Positions 9,376 through 17,286 of a stretch of DNA of 64,000 nt are shown piece by piece (the stretch's first letter is position 1; every line of letters begins with the position of its first letter). The position numbers were made by a program, and so were the translations under genes. The notes below the pieces were generated by a model, which saw only the letters and a program-made list of their open reading frames with translations, did no database searches and was not told the origin of the DNA. The DNA is from Polynucleobacter sp. MWH-UH19D (lineage in GTDB: Bacteria; Pseudomonadota; Gammaproteobacteria; Burkholderiales; Burkholderiaceae), in NCBI RefSeq assembly GCF_040409795.1, contig NZ_CP099571.1, positions 620,001 through 684,000 on the forward strand, written 5' to 3'.

Positions 9376-10147
9376 ATCTTTATCTCATCTATTGTCTGTC
9401 AGTCTATTTTGTTTGGCTACAAGCATTAGTGCATTAGTACATGCGCAGGCGAACTCGGAAGTACCGTTGAATGGATCGGTGGAAGAGGGGCTTACAGCCG
9501 CACAAAAAAATAAGTTGAATCAGAATTCATTAGATCAAGCGCCAACTGGTCCCGAGGACTGTGAATTAAAGTATCCATTTCCACCATCTACCTCAAATAA
9601 TCCTTATGCTGAAAACGGTAGCGATATCTGTAAAAAGCTAGAAATTCGTGGCAAAAGAATGATTTGTGAGATCAATGCATTAGTTGCAGAAAAGCCATCA
9701 GGGGGAAGCACAACCGGGTCCAAAATCGAGTTAGCGGCTTGGGCTCGATGTAACTCCAGTGTTGCCAATATTTTGGTCGATGGCTATTACATGGCAGCCA
9801 GTGAAATTGAGCGCCGCCTACAAATCTGTAGTTCAAACTTTTATGCCGATCCAGGAAGAATGCCAAAGCAGGGCTGGTACCAGCGTTTTCTGAGATGGGC
9901 TACGAGTAATGATCTAACCCCACCACCATCAGACGAAGCTTTGGAGATAGCGTTAAAGCAGTCCACCCCACTGGAAAGTAAGCAAGATATCGCAGGGCTG
10001 ATGAAATGCGAGTGGATGTTTTCTCGGAGTCGATCACCCGTAATTGATGTGCTGCCTGGAGGTAGCGCGATGGACGCTGGCTCAGCTCCTGCTGTAGCGC
10101 CTATTAAAAAGACCGCCCCTAAGAAGCCCGCCAATAAACAGCCCTAA
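9365..10147 (+). CDS. Exported protein of unknown function, coupled to fliR
   Basis: I do not recognise this 260-residue protein. It begins with a signal peptide (about residues 1-28, ending LVHAQ), so it should reach the periplasm. The mature part carries six cysteines (in EDCEL, DICKK, MICEI, WARCN, LQICS and LMKCE), an even number that would allow three disulfides. The last 35 residues are Ala/Pro/Lys-rich and probably disordered. Its ATG lies within the last codons of fliR, an 11-base overlap, which suggests that it is made with the export gate. A flagellar or envelope role is inference only. Confidence 0.75.
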   Translation: MQNKSLSHLLSVSLFCLATSISALVHAQANSEVPLNGSVEEGLTAAQKNKLNQNSLDQAPTGPEDCELKYPFPPSTSNNPYAENGSDICKKLEIRGKRMICEINALVAEKPSGGSTTGSKIELAAWARCNSSVANILVDGYYMAASEIERRLQICSSNFYADPGRMPKQGWYQRFLRWATSNDLTPPPSDEALEIALKQSTPLESKQDIAGLMKCEWMFSRSRSPVIDVLPGGSAMDAGSAPAVAPIKKTAPKKPANKQP

Positions 10148-10173
10148 TAACAAGCCTTAAGTATGGGATTAAA

Positions 10174-10195
10174 TTAAGCCAAAAAATTGGCTTAA
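10174..10195. terminator. AT-rich hairpin at the end of the fli operon
   Basis: TTAAGCCAA pairs perfectly with TTGGCTTAA around an AAAA loop. There is no clean T-run on either side, so it could be a weak terminator or an mRNA 3'-end stabiliser between the fli operon and the carbonic anhydrase gene. Confidence 0.35.
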
Positions 10196-10251
10196 GCATT
10201 GATTTATATGGCAATATAAACATTATTAATACAAAAGCCGTTAGCGAACTT

Positions 10252-11328
10252 ATGAAAACTAATAATCTACACCCCCGTTTGATCGCCTTGGTAGGTGCTT
10301 TGTCAGCCACGTTGATTGCAGGTAACGCGCAATCAAGCGACTCACATGACGCTCCTGCAGCGGCGCCAGCTGCGGCTGCACCGGCAGCCCCAAAAGCAAA
10401 GCCGGCAGTGCCAGCTGCTTCAGGTGATGATCAAATGAGTAAAGCCTTATTTGACAAGATCAGTAAGGGATCGGGCGACATTGTTATTCGTACGGGTGAT
10501 TTGCCAGCGGGTGCAGCCCTAAGTGAGACCAAGCCAGCCGATAAGCCAAAAGTTGCTAAAGCAGGAAAGCCTGCTGAAAAAGAAGCCCATCATGACGTGC
10601 ATTGGTCTTATTTTGATGGTCCTGGCGGCCCTGAAAACTGGGGTAGCCTTAGTAAAGCTAATTTGGCATGTTCTTCAGGCAAGACCCAATCGCCAATCAA
10701 CATTAACGTGGATCGGGCGGTAAAGGCAGAACTTCCTCCTTTAGAGTTCCTCTACAGACCATCACCTTTATCGATTGTGGATAACGGTCACACCGTAATG
10801 GTCAATTATGGCGAAGGCAGTAATTTATTAGTCGACGGTCGCCAATATCGCCTTGTTCAGTTCCACTTCCATAAGCCTAGCGAAGAAGCCATTAACGGTG
10901 AGCGCACCGATATGGTGGTGCACCTAGTACATCAACACTACGATGGTAGCTTGGCGGTAGTAGGTGTTTTAATGAACACCAAAACACTTGGCTCAGCCAA
11001 AAAGTCATGGTTTGGCAGTGAGGCTGGCAAAGAAAACCCAATGATTCAGACCCTCTGGAATAACGTTCCATTGGTAAAAGGCAAGACAGAAACCCCTGGA
11101 GTGATGATTGATGTAAATCAGCTTCTACCAAATGACAGAAGTTATTTCACCTACATGGGCTCTCTAACAACCCCTCCATGTAGTGAAAACGTACTGTGGT
11201 TTGTAATGAAGAACCCCATTTACGTAAGCGAAGAGCAGGTGAAGAACTTTGATCGCATCTACCCGATGAATGCTCGCCCATTGCAGCCTAAGGGCGATCG
11301 TCTGATCAAGGAAACCAAGGGTAGCTAG
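10252..11328 (+). CDS. Periplasmic alpha-carbonic anhydrase
   Basis: The product is 358 residues. A signal peptide spans about residues 1-28, followed by an Ala/Pro-rich linker to about residue 60 and a charged stretch. The catalytic domain runs from about residue 115 (HWSYFDGPGGPENWG) to the end. Zinc ligands are H205, H207 (FHFHKPSEE) and H224 (VVHLVH); SLTTPPCSE supplies the conserved Thr. It hydrates CO2 to bicarbonate in the periplasm. The Glu that usually precedes the third ligand by two positions is Val here. It has its own 104-base upstream gap and a strong terminator, so it is probably an independent unit between two flagellar operons. Confidence 0.93.
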   Translation: MKTNNLHPRLIALVGALSATLIAGNAQSSDSHDAPAAAPAAAAPAAPKAKPAVPAASGDDQMSKALFDKISKGSGDIVIRTGDLPAGAALSETKPADKPKVAKAGKPAEKEAHHDVHWSYFDGPGGPENWGSLSKANLACSSGKTQSPININVDRAVKAELPPLEFLYRPSPLSIVDNGHTVMVNYGEGSNLLVDGRQYRLVQFHFHKPSEEAINGERTDMVVHLVHQHYDGSLAVVGVLMNTKTLGSAKKSWFGSEAGKENPMIQTLWNNVPLVKGKTETPGVMIDVNQLLPNDRSYFTYMGSLTTPPCSENVLWFVMKNPIYVSEEQVKNFDRIYPMNARPLQPKGDRLIKETKGS

Positions 11329-11350
11329 TAAAACACCCCAAGCCTTGTTT

Positions 11351-11363
11351 GGCAGCTTTTGCC
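11351..11363. promoter_or_regulatory. Inverted repeat GGCA-N5-TGCC, copy 1
   Basis: The 13-base inverted repeat GGCAGCTTTTGCC lies about 205 bases upstream of the predicted sigma-54 start. A second copy with the same half-sites and spacing lies 43 bases downstream. This could be an enhancer site for a sigma-54 activator; the assignment is inferred from position and form. Confidence 0.4.
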
Positions 11364-11393
11364 CGATAGGTTGGTGGTTGATTCTGATAAAAC

Positions 11394-11406
11394 GGCAAAA
11401 TTTGCC
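11394..11406. promoter_or_regulatory. Inverted repeat GGCA-N5-TGCC, copy 2
   Basis: GGCAAAATTTGCC has the same half-sites as the copy at 11351, and here the palindrome is perfect over 12 of 13 bases. The two centres are 43 bases apart, about four helical turns, so both would face the same side of the DNA. It is a candidate activator site for the flgB promoter. Confidence 0.4.
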
Positions 11407-11412
11407 ACCCTC

Positions 11413-11446
11413 AGTAAAAAAGCCCTAAAAATAGGGCTTTTTTACT
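11413..11446. terminator. Strong bidirectional intrinsic terminator
   Basis: AGTAAAAAAGCCCT pairs perfectly over 14 bases with AGGGCTTTTTTACT around a six-base loop. T-runs are built into the stem on both strands. It ends the carbonic anhydrase transcript and insulates the flg operon. Confidence 0.88.
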
Positions 11447-11535
11447 ATTTAGCCTTGCTATTTTGCTTTTAGGCTTGTGATTAACCAAACCCTCGAGAGT
11501 TGTCTCCGGGATATAAATCCATAAATTGCTAAATC

Positions 11536-11551
11536 TGGCACGGTCTTTGCA
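11536..11551 (+). promoter_or_regulatory. Sigma-54 (RpoN) promoter of the flg operon
   Basis: TGGCACGGTCTTTGCA matches the sigma-54 consensus TGGCAC-N5-TTGCW at every fixed position. The -24 GG falls at 11537-11538 and the -12 GC at 11549-11550, so transcription should start near 11562, about 50 bases before flgB. Class II flagellar operons in Pseudomonas and Vibrio are driven in this way by FleQ/FlrC-type activators; no such activator gene is visible in this window. Confidence 0.88.
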
Positions 11552-11559
11552 TATTCATA

Positions 11560-11586
11560 CCTGAGGACTTTCCCCTCAGGTTTTTT
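11560..11586 (+). terminator. Hairpin plus T6 at the start of the flg transcript
   Basis: CCTGAGG pairs with CCTCAGG around a seven-base loop and is followed directly by TTTTTT. It looks like a terminator but begins at the predicted sigma-54 start site, so it would form the extreme 5' end of the flgB mRNA. It may stop read-through from upstream, or protect the 5' end of the message. Confidence 0.5.
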
Positions 11587-11611
11587 CGTCCCCGTATAGG
11601 GAGGAGATTAG

Positions 11612-12028
11612 ATGAACGCAGTGCCGCAGTACGACCCACTTACTTTTGGCGAAACCGCATTTAAATTGCGGACTTTCCGTCAACAAGTGCTGGGTAACAA
11701 TTTGGCAAATTCTGATACCCCAGGGTTTAAGGCTCGGGATATCAAGTTTGCTGACGTGCTGAAGGCCCAGTTAGCGGGTGTTGCACCTTCTAATGCGATT
11801 AGTTTGGCCAATACTCATTCAGCGCACATTCCAGGGAAAGTGCCACAAGAAGATCCTCGCTTGCTCTATCGCATCCCGAATCAACCATCCATGGACGGCA
11901 ATACGGTTGATGGAGATATTGAGCTAAGTGAATTTACTAAGAACTCTGTATTTACTGAGTCTGCATTAAATATGTTGGGTAGCACGATCCGCGCGCGGAT
12001 GTCAGCGATTACAGGACAAGCCTCATGA
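11612..12028 (+). CDS. flgB: Flagellar proximal rod protein FlgB
   Basis: The product is 138 residues. VLGNNLANSDTPGFKARDI is the conserved N-terminal rod motif, and the C-terminal helix TESALNMLGSTIRARMSAI pairs with it. FlgB joins the rod to the MS ring and export gate. The strong ribosome site AGGGAGGAGATTAG precedes the ATG. It is the first gene of the sigma-54-linked flg operon and shares ATGA with flgC. Confidence 0.96.
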   Translation: MNAVPQYDPLTFGETAFKLRTFRQQVLGNNLANSDTPGFKARDIKFADVLKAQLAGVAPSNAISLANTHSAHIPGKVPQEDPRLLYRIPNQPSMDGNTVDGDIELSEFTKNSVFTESALNMLGSTIRARMSAITGQAS

Positions 12029-12429
12029 GTTTATTGGGCGCCTTTGATATCGGGTCTACTGGGCTGACAGCGCAATCCATGCGTATGAATACCACCGCAT
12101 CCAATATTGCCAACGTCGAGAGCGTGTCGGGTCCTGATGGTCGTCCTTATCGCGCACGTCAGGTTGAGTTTAGTTCTGTATACAAAGCAGGGCAGCCGGG
12201 TGCAGGTGTTGAGGTCAGCAAAATTATTGAGAGCAATGCTCCGATGCGCATTGAATATCGCCCTGGACACCCAAAAGCGAACGCGGCTGGTTATGTAGAG
12301 ATGCCAAACGTCAATCCAGTTGAGGAGATGGTGAACATGATTTCAGCATCACGCTCATACCAGATGAACGTTGAAGCAATGAATGTCTCGCGTCAGTTGA
12401 TGTTAAAGACTTTGGATTTAGGTAAGTAA
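12025..12429 (+). CDS. flgC: Flagellar rod protein FlgC
   Basis: The product is 134 residues. It has the ASNIANVES rod motif, DGRPYRARQVEF and the C-terminal VEEMVNMISASRSYQMNVEA helix typical of FlgC. It is part of the proximal rod. The start overlaps the flgB stop by four bases. Length matches E. coli FlgC (134). Confidence 0.97.
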   Translation: MSLLGAFDIGSTGLTAQSMRMNTTASNIANVESVSGPDGRPYRARQVEFSSVYKAGQPGAGVEVSKIIESNAPMRIEYRPGHPKANAAGYVEMPNVNPVEEMVNMISASRSYQMNVEAMNVSRQLMLKTLDLGK

Positions 12430-12466
12430 TCAGTAGCGCCTGAAAAGTAAGAGATAAGAGGAAATT

Positions 12467-13165
12467 ATGGCAACAAACCCATTAAGTGGAATTAGAGTTT
12501 ATGACCCAGCAACGGCGAATAAGCCTGCTGATGCTACGACAAACTCCACTACAGGTGGAACTGCTGCTGAGCAAACACAAAACTTTTTAAAGTTATTGAT
12601 TGCGCAAATTCAGAATCAAGACCCTATGGCGCCGATGGATGCCTCAACAATGACATCACAGATGTCTCAGCTCAACATGGTGAGCAGTATGGGCAATATG
12701 AATACATCCATGACTGCAATGCTTGCGCAAATGCAAAGTGTGAACTTTATTAATCAGGCCGCATTGATTGGCCATAGCCCGTTAGTTGCTGGTAGCGGTA
12801 TTGCATTTGATGGAACCAATCAGGTGATGTTAGGGGCTAATGCAACAAATCCACTTACCTCAGCAGTTGCAACTATTACTGACTCTAGTGGAAATGTAGT
12901 TAATAGCGTTGACCTCGGTGCGTTAAATGCTGGCATTTCAAACTTTATCTGGAACGGTAAGGATGCCAATGGAGATACAGTTCCCGCAGGAATGTATTAC
13001 TTAAACCTCTCCGGAAAAAATGCTGATAACGCCACAGAGAATCCAACTGCATATGTCGCATCTGCGGTAGCTTCTGTCACAAAGAGCTCAACAGGTGATG
13101 CGATATTGAATTTATTGGACGGTAGAACTGTGAAGTCATCAGAAGTACAGCAGTGGATTAGTTAA
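12467..13165 (+). CDS. flgD: Flagellar hook cap / hook assembly protein FlgD
   Basis: The product is 232 residues. The N-terminal FLKLLIAQIQNQDPMAPMD motif is diagnostic of FlgD, and the Tudor/Ig-like C-terminal half contains NFIWNGKDANGDTVPAGMYY. FlgD is the scaffold cap needed for FlgE polymerisation and is discarded afterwards. The ribosome site AAGAGGAAATT precedes the ATG. Confidence 0.96.
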   Translation: MATNPLSGIRVYDPATANKPADATTNSTTGGTAAEQTQNFLKLLIAQIQNQDPMAPMDASTMTSQMSQLNMVSSMGNMNTSMTAMLAQMQSVNFINQAALIGHSPLVAGSGIAFDGTNQVMLGANATNPLTSAVATITDSSGNVVNSVDLGALNAGISNFIWNGKDANGDTVPAGMYYLNLSGKNADNATENPTAYVASAVASVTKSSTGDAILNLLDGRTVKSSEVQQWIS

Positions 13166-13228
13166 AAGTTATACAAATTAGCAGCGATCAATTAACAGAA
13201 AAAGACAAAGTTAGACAAAGGAAACAAA

Positions 13229-15694
13229 ATGGGATACGGAATCGGACTATCAGGTTTAATGTCAGCCTCACAGGCAATTGACGTAACCAGTAATAACATC
13301 TCGAATGCACAGACCATTGGTTACAAGTCTGGCGAGTATGTTTTTTCTGATCAGTTTTTTAGAGCACAAGATCCCCAATCGGTAGATCGAGCTGGTATGG
13401 GTGCGTACCGAATGGTTATCCGCCGTCCCGGAAACTATGGAACGGTGGTTGCCTCGCAAAATGCATTAGATATGGCAATTACTGGCCCTGGTATGTTTAT
13501 GTTGGCAAAAACTGTAGACGGCACTGTTCCAACAGAAAATCCGACCAAGTTTCAATACACCAGAAACGGACAGTTTGCAGTTGATAGCAAAAATAGGATT
13601 GTTAATGAGAATGGAATGTTCCTTGTTGGATATCCCGCTGACTCATCAGGGAAAATCATTTCCAGCTCAAAATCAGTGTTGATTTTGGATCAAACCCCGT
13701 TGGCCCAACAGGCAACACAGAATTCAACAATCAATCTCAACCTTGATAACCGTGTAGCCCCAGCAACAGGAAATCCATTTAACAAGACTGAGCCAACAAG
13801 TTACAGTCAATCAACATCACAAACGGTTTATGACGATAAGGGTACGGCTCATACCTTATCTATGTATTACAAAAAAACCAACTCCGCTAATTTGGAGTTG
13901 ACTGGTGACGGAAGTGGTACCACTTTTACATTTAACCCACAGCAAGATTTAAAAACTACTTTGCAGGGTGAGCAAACAAATTTAATTGCTACAAGTTCTA
14001 AGCCATTGGCAACGCCTGCGCCTACATCTGAGACCATCTCCAATGCAACCCTTACCTATGTTAGCGGTGGAAGTGAGTTATTGGATACCGAAATTGCCAC
14101 ATTAGGTGGGATTACTGGCGGCAGTAACTATACCACTGGTGTCTATAACGGAGTAGCGCTAAGTGGCGGCTCTGGCACTGGGGCAACAGCAAACGTGACA
14201 GTTAATAACGCTGGCGTAGTAACAGGCGTGACAATTGTTAATCCTGGTGTGGGATACAAGGCTGGAGATTATTTAACTGCGGTTCCTAATGTAATCGGTG
14301 GAACTGGGGCTGGATTTTCTGTGCCAATTGCCACATTAATGACAAATCGTATTGGCACTACTGGGACCGTTACCGGTGGAGCTGGATATGCGAATGGCGT
14401 TTATAACAACGTACCATTAACAGGTGGATCTGGAGCTGGTGCAACAGCTACTGTTACGGTAGCGGGTGGAGTAGTAACAACGGTGGCAATTGCTAATCCA
14501 GGTTCTGGTTATAAAGTAGGTGACTCATTATCGGCGGCTGTGGCCAATATTGGTGGGGGTGCAGGTGCAGGGTTTAGTGTCCCTGTCTCCACGCTCCGTG
14601 CAGGCGTAAAAACATTGGGTGCAATTACAGCTGGTAGCGGTTATGCAGATGGTATTTATACAAATGTACCCTTTACGAGCGGGACTAATACTGGCACAGG
14701 CGCTAAGGGAACCGTCACGATTTCCAATGGGGCCATCACAAATGTCACATTGACTGATGGCGGCTCAGGATATCTAGCAACAGATACATTGAGTGCGACA
14801 GCTAATTCAATTGGCGGAACTGGAGCAGGCTTTTCTGTAGCCATTGGTTCTGTGTACTCTCAAATTGCTGGAGGAAGCGGTACTAAGGGCTCAACATACG
14901 TCATGAAGTTGAAAGATGGAACTAATTTATCGGTCACTCAAACTAGTGAAGCAGGTAATGGAACGCCAAAATATTCAGTGAACGTTGACCGCTATTCAGT
15001 TTTTGCAACATTAGATGGTAATGCGGTTGGTCAAAGTGCTACTGGTTCGGGTATTACCAAGGTAAAAATTGGTGGCGTATTAACGGATGAACAAACTTCA
15101 CTTGGAACTGTGGCCTTTGTAGGCGGCAAGAATTTAGATTCATTGGCCCGTGACCAATTTAATACACCACAATTTGATACCCAATTTAAGATTGATGCTA
15201 GTGGTGGCAAGGGTACTGGATGGGGCACAACTACTAATGGTGGTGTAGTGCAATTTACCCTTAAGAGCACAGATATGACCGCATACTCTTCTGCCGGTCA
15301 AACCTATGCCAACAATCAGGACGGATCTGCTACCTCTCAATTAGCTTCCTACAATATTGATAATAGTGGCAGGCTTGTTGCTCAGTATGACAATGGAAAG
15401 TCGGTAGTTAAGGGCCAGGTGATTCTTGCAAACTTCAATAATCTAGAAGGTCTGATTCCAAATGGCAACAATACATTTGAAGCATCATCAGCCTCCGGCG
15501 ATCCTCTTCTAAGTTTTCCCGGGGATGGTACTTTGGGTGCAATCCGCTCTAAGGCGCTTGAGCAGTCAAACGTTGAGCTTACTTCGGAGTTAGTGAAATT
15601 GATGGTATTGCAACGCCAATACTCCGCTGTCTCACAGGCAACTAAAGTAATGGCAGCAACCTTGATTGACGATGCAATCAACATCGGACGTTAA
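13229..15694 (+). CDS. flgE: Flagellar hook protein FlgE, enlarged by internal repeats
   Basis: The product is 821 residues, about twice E. coli FlgE (402). The N-terminal GLSGLMSASQAIDVTSNNIS and the C-terminal EQSNVELTSELVKLMVLQRQY are canonical and form the D0/D1 core. Residues 291-541 are an insertion of three repeats, each about 85 residues long, with Gly/Thr/Ala-rich beta content and recurring NPGxGYKxGD and GGTGAGFSVP signatures. These should project from the hook surface. FlgE builds the universal joint. The enlarged outer domain is probably lineage-specific; the frame is intact throughout. Confidence 0.95.
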   Translation: MGYGIGLSGLMSASQAIDVTSNNISNAQTIGYKSGEYVFSDQFFRAQDPQSVDRAGMGAYRMVIRRPGNYGTVVASQNALDMAITGPGMFMLAKTVDGTVPTENPTKFQYTRNGQFAVDSKNRIVNENGMFLVGYPADSSGKIISSSKSVLILDQTPLAQQATQNSTINLNLDNRVAPATGNPFNKTEPTSYSQSTSQTVYDDKGTAHTLSMYYKKTNSANLELTGDGSGTTFTFNPQQDLKTTLQGEQTNLIATSSKPLATPAPTSETISNATLTYVSGGSELLDTEIATLGGITGGSNYTTGVYNGVALSGGSGTGATANVTVNNAGVVTGVTIVNPGVGYKAGDYLTAVPNVIGGTGAGFSVPIATLMTNRIGTTGTVTGGAGYANGVYNNVPLTGGSGAGATATVTVAGGVVTTVAIANPGSGYKVGDSLSAAVANIGGGAGAGFSVPVSTLRAGVKTLGAITAGSGYADGIYTNVPFTSGTNTGTGAKGTVTISNGAITNVTLTDGGSGYLATDTLSATANSIGGTGAGFSVAIGSVYSQIAGGSGTKGSTYVMKLKDGTNLSVTQTSEAGNGTPKYSVNVDRYSVFATLDGNAVGQSATGSGITKVKIGGVLTDEQTSLGTVAFVGGKNLDSLARDQFNTPQFDTQFKIDASGGKGTGWGTTTNGGVVQFTLKSTDMTAYSSAGQTYANNQDGSATSQLASYNIDNSGRLVAQYDNGKSVVKGQVILANFNNLEGLIPNGNNTFEASSASGDPLLSFPGDGTLGAIRSKALEQSNVELTSELVKLMVLQRQYSAVSQATKVMAATLIDDAINIGR
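14099..14851 (+). repeat. Three tandem protein-level repeats inside flgE
   Basis: Units begin at about residues 291, 376 and 462 of FlgE. Each contains an xGG-x-Y-xxGVY opening, a TVTV strand pair, VAIANPGSGYKVGD-like turn and an IGGTGAGFSVP end. The first two units are closest; the third has diverged (LTDGGSGYLATD). Identity is clearer at protein than at DNA level, so the duplication is old or under selection for diversity. Confidence 0.85.
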
Positions 15695-15711
15695 TCGAAA
15701 AATAGTTAGAC

Positions 15712-16473
15712 ATGATTAACCGATACGCTTACACCTCAATGACCGGCGCTACTTCTGCTACGCAGCAGTTGGCTGTGACTTCGAATAACCTGGCTAATTC
15801 ATTAACACCAGGTTTTCGTGAGGTAATTAGCGCGTTTCGCGCGGTGCCCCTAAAAGGCGATGGCGAACCTTTTACGGGTAATGGTGCTGACACTCGTGTT
15901 TTTGTTGCTGACACAACACCAGGTAGTAATTTCACTCAAGGTCAAATACAGACAACGGGAAATTCTTTGGATGTTGCGATTAAAGGTGATGGGATGTTTG
16001 CGGTGCGTCGCCCAGATGGCCAGGAAGCGTATACCCGAGCTGGAAAATTTATGACCAATGAGCAGGGAATATTGATGATTGGTAAAGATATTCCAGTGGT
16101 CGGAGCTGGCGGAACAATTACGATTCCAGTTGGTGCTTCCGTGCAAATTGCAGAAGATGGATCTGTATATACACAGATTCCTGGTAATCAGTACCTCAAT
16201 CAGGCGGGTAAATTAAAGCTGGTAAATCCAAATACCAATAGTTTGGTACGCGCTGCAGATGGATTATTTGACATTCCAGGTGAGCAGGCCGCAGCTGATC
16301 CAACGGTTCGGGTGGTGCAGGGCGCTTTTGAAATGAGTAATAACAACCCAGCATTGGCAATGGTGCAAATGATTGACCAGAGCCGTATGTTTGACCTTAA
16401 TACCAGATCCATTACATATGCTGATCAAAATGCAAGATCAGCCACTACATTACTTTCCTTGTCGCGCGTCTAA
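15712..16473 (+). CDS. flgF: Flagellar rod protein FlgF
   Basis: The product is 253 residues. It has the rod N-terminus TSNNLANSLTPGFREV, the TGNSLDVAIKGDGMFAVRRPDG segment, and a C-terminal helix ending in SATTLLSLSRV. FlgF is a proximal-rod component next to FlgG. The gene sits between flgE and flgG as expected. Confidence 0.95.
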   Translation: MINRYAYTSMTGATSATQQLAVTSNNLANSLTPGFREVISAFRAVPLKGDGEPFTGNGADTRVFVADTTPGSNFTQGQIQTTGNSLDVAIKGDGMFAVRRPDGQEAYTRAGKFMTNEQGILMIGKDIPVVGAGGTITIPVGASVQIAEDGSVYTQIPGNQYLNQAGKLKLVNPNTNSLVRAADGLFDIPGEQAAADPTVRVVQGAFEMSNNNPALAMVQMIDQSRMFDLNTRSITYADQNARSATTLLSLSRV

Positions 16474-16497
16474 TAACTAAAAGAAAAAAGAGAAAAC

Positions 16498-17286
16498 ATG
16501 TTACGTTCATTGTGGATCGCAAAAACTGGGATGGATGCAGAGCAATTCAACCTAGATGTCATAACCAATAACTTATCAAATTCACAAACGACTGCATTTA
16601 AGCGTGTGCAGCCGATGTTTCAGGATTTACTTTATACAACCTTGCGCTCTGCAGGCTCTGCAGCAAATGCACAAAACCTTTTGCCAACTGGCTTACAAAT
16701 TGGCGCGGGTGCCGCGGTAACTTCAACTGAACGCAACAATATTCAAGGCACTTTGGTGCAAACTGGTAATCAGTTGGATGTTGCGATTCAAGGTAACGGG
16801 TTTTTTCAAATTCAGTTGGCTGATGGTACATTGGCCTACACTAGAAATGGTCAATTTAGCAAAAGCGCAACTGGCCAAATCGTAACCCAGGCAGGTAACG
16901 TTGTTGCTGGTGCGGGTGTTATTCCAGCCAACGCAACATCTATTACGATTAATCAAGCAGGCGTTGTTCAATATACCTTGCAGGGAAATCAAACAGCGAT
17001 ACAGGCTGGCCAAATTACGATGGCTAACTTCGTCAACCCGGCTGGTTTATTTGCTCTTGGCGGCGGCAACTTTATTCCAACCCCAGCCTCTGGAACAGCG
17101 CAAAATAACATTGCCGGTACAAACGGCATGGGAACGACAAATCAGTACTATATTGAACAGTCAAACGTAAACGTAGCTGAAGAATTGGTTAATTTGATTG
17201 CGGCGCAACGTGCGTATGAAATCAATACTAGAGCGGTGACCGCATCCGATCAGATTTTGCAACGTGTTAGCAATATGGGTCAGTAA
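16498..17286 (+). CDS. flgG: Flagellar distal rod protein FlgG
   Basis: The product is 262 residues, close to E. coli FlgG (260). MLRSLWIAKTGMDAEQFNLDVITNNLSN is canonical, as are QTGNQLDVAIQGNGFFQI and the C-terminal EQSNVNVAEELVNLIAAQRAYE. FlgG forms the long distal rod that crosses the periplasm. It overlaps flgH by one base. Confidence 0.97.
   Translation: MLRSLWIAKTGMDAEQFNLDVITNNLSNSQTTAFKRVQPMFQDLLYTTLRSAGSAANAQNLLPTGLQIGAGAAVTSTERNNIQGTLVQTGNQLDVAIQGNGFFQIQLADGTLAYTRNGQFSKSATGQIVTQAGNVVAGAGVIPANATSITINQAGVVQYTLQGNQTAIQAGQITMANFVNPAGLFALGGGNFIPTPASGTAQNNIAGTNGMGTTNQYYIEQSNVNVAEELVNLIAAQRAYEINTRAVTASDQILQRVSNMGQ

Noticed and set aside
14099..14851. FlgE repeats as an assembly artefact or frameshift
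   Set aside because: The units differ from each other at DNA and protein level and the frame is continuous to a normal FlgE C-terminus.
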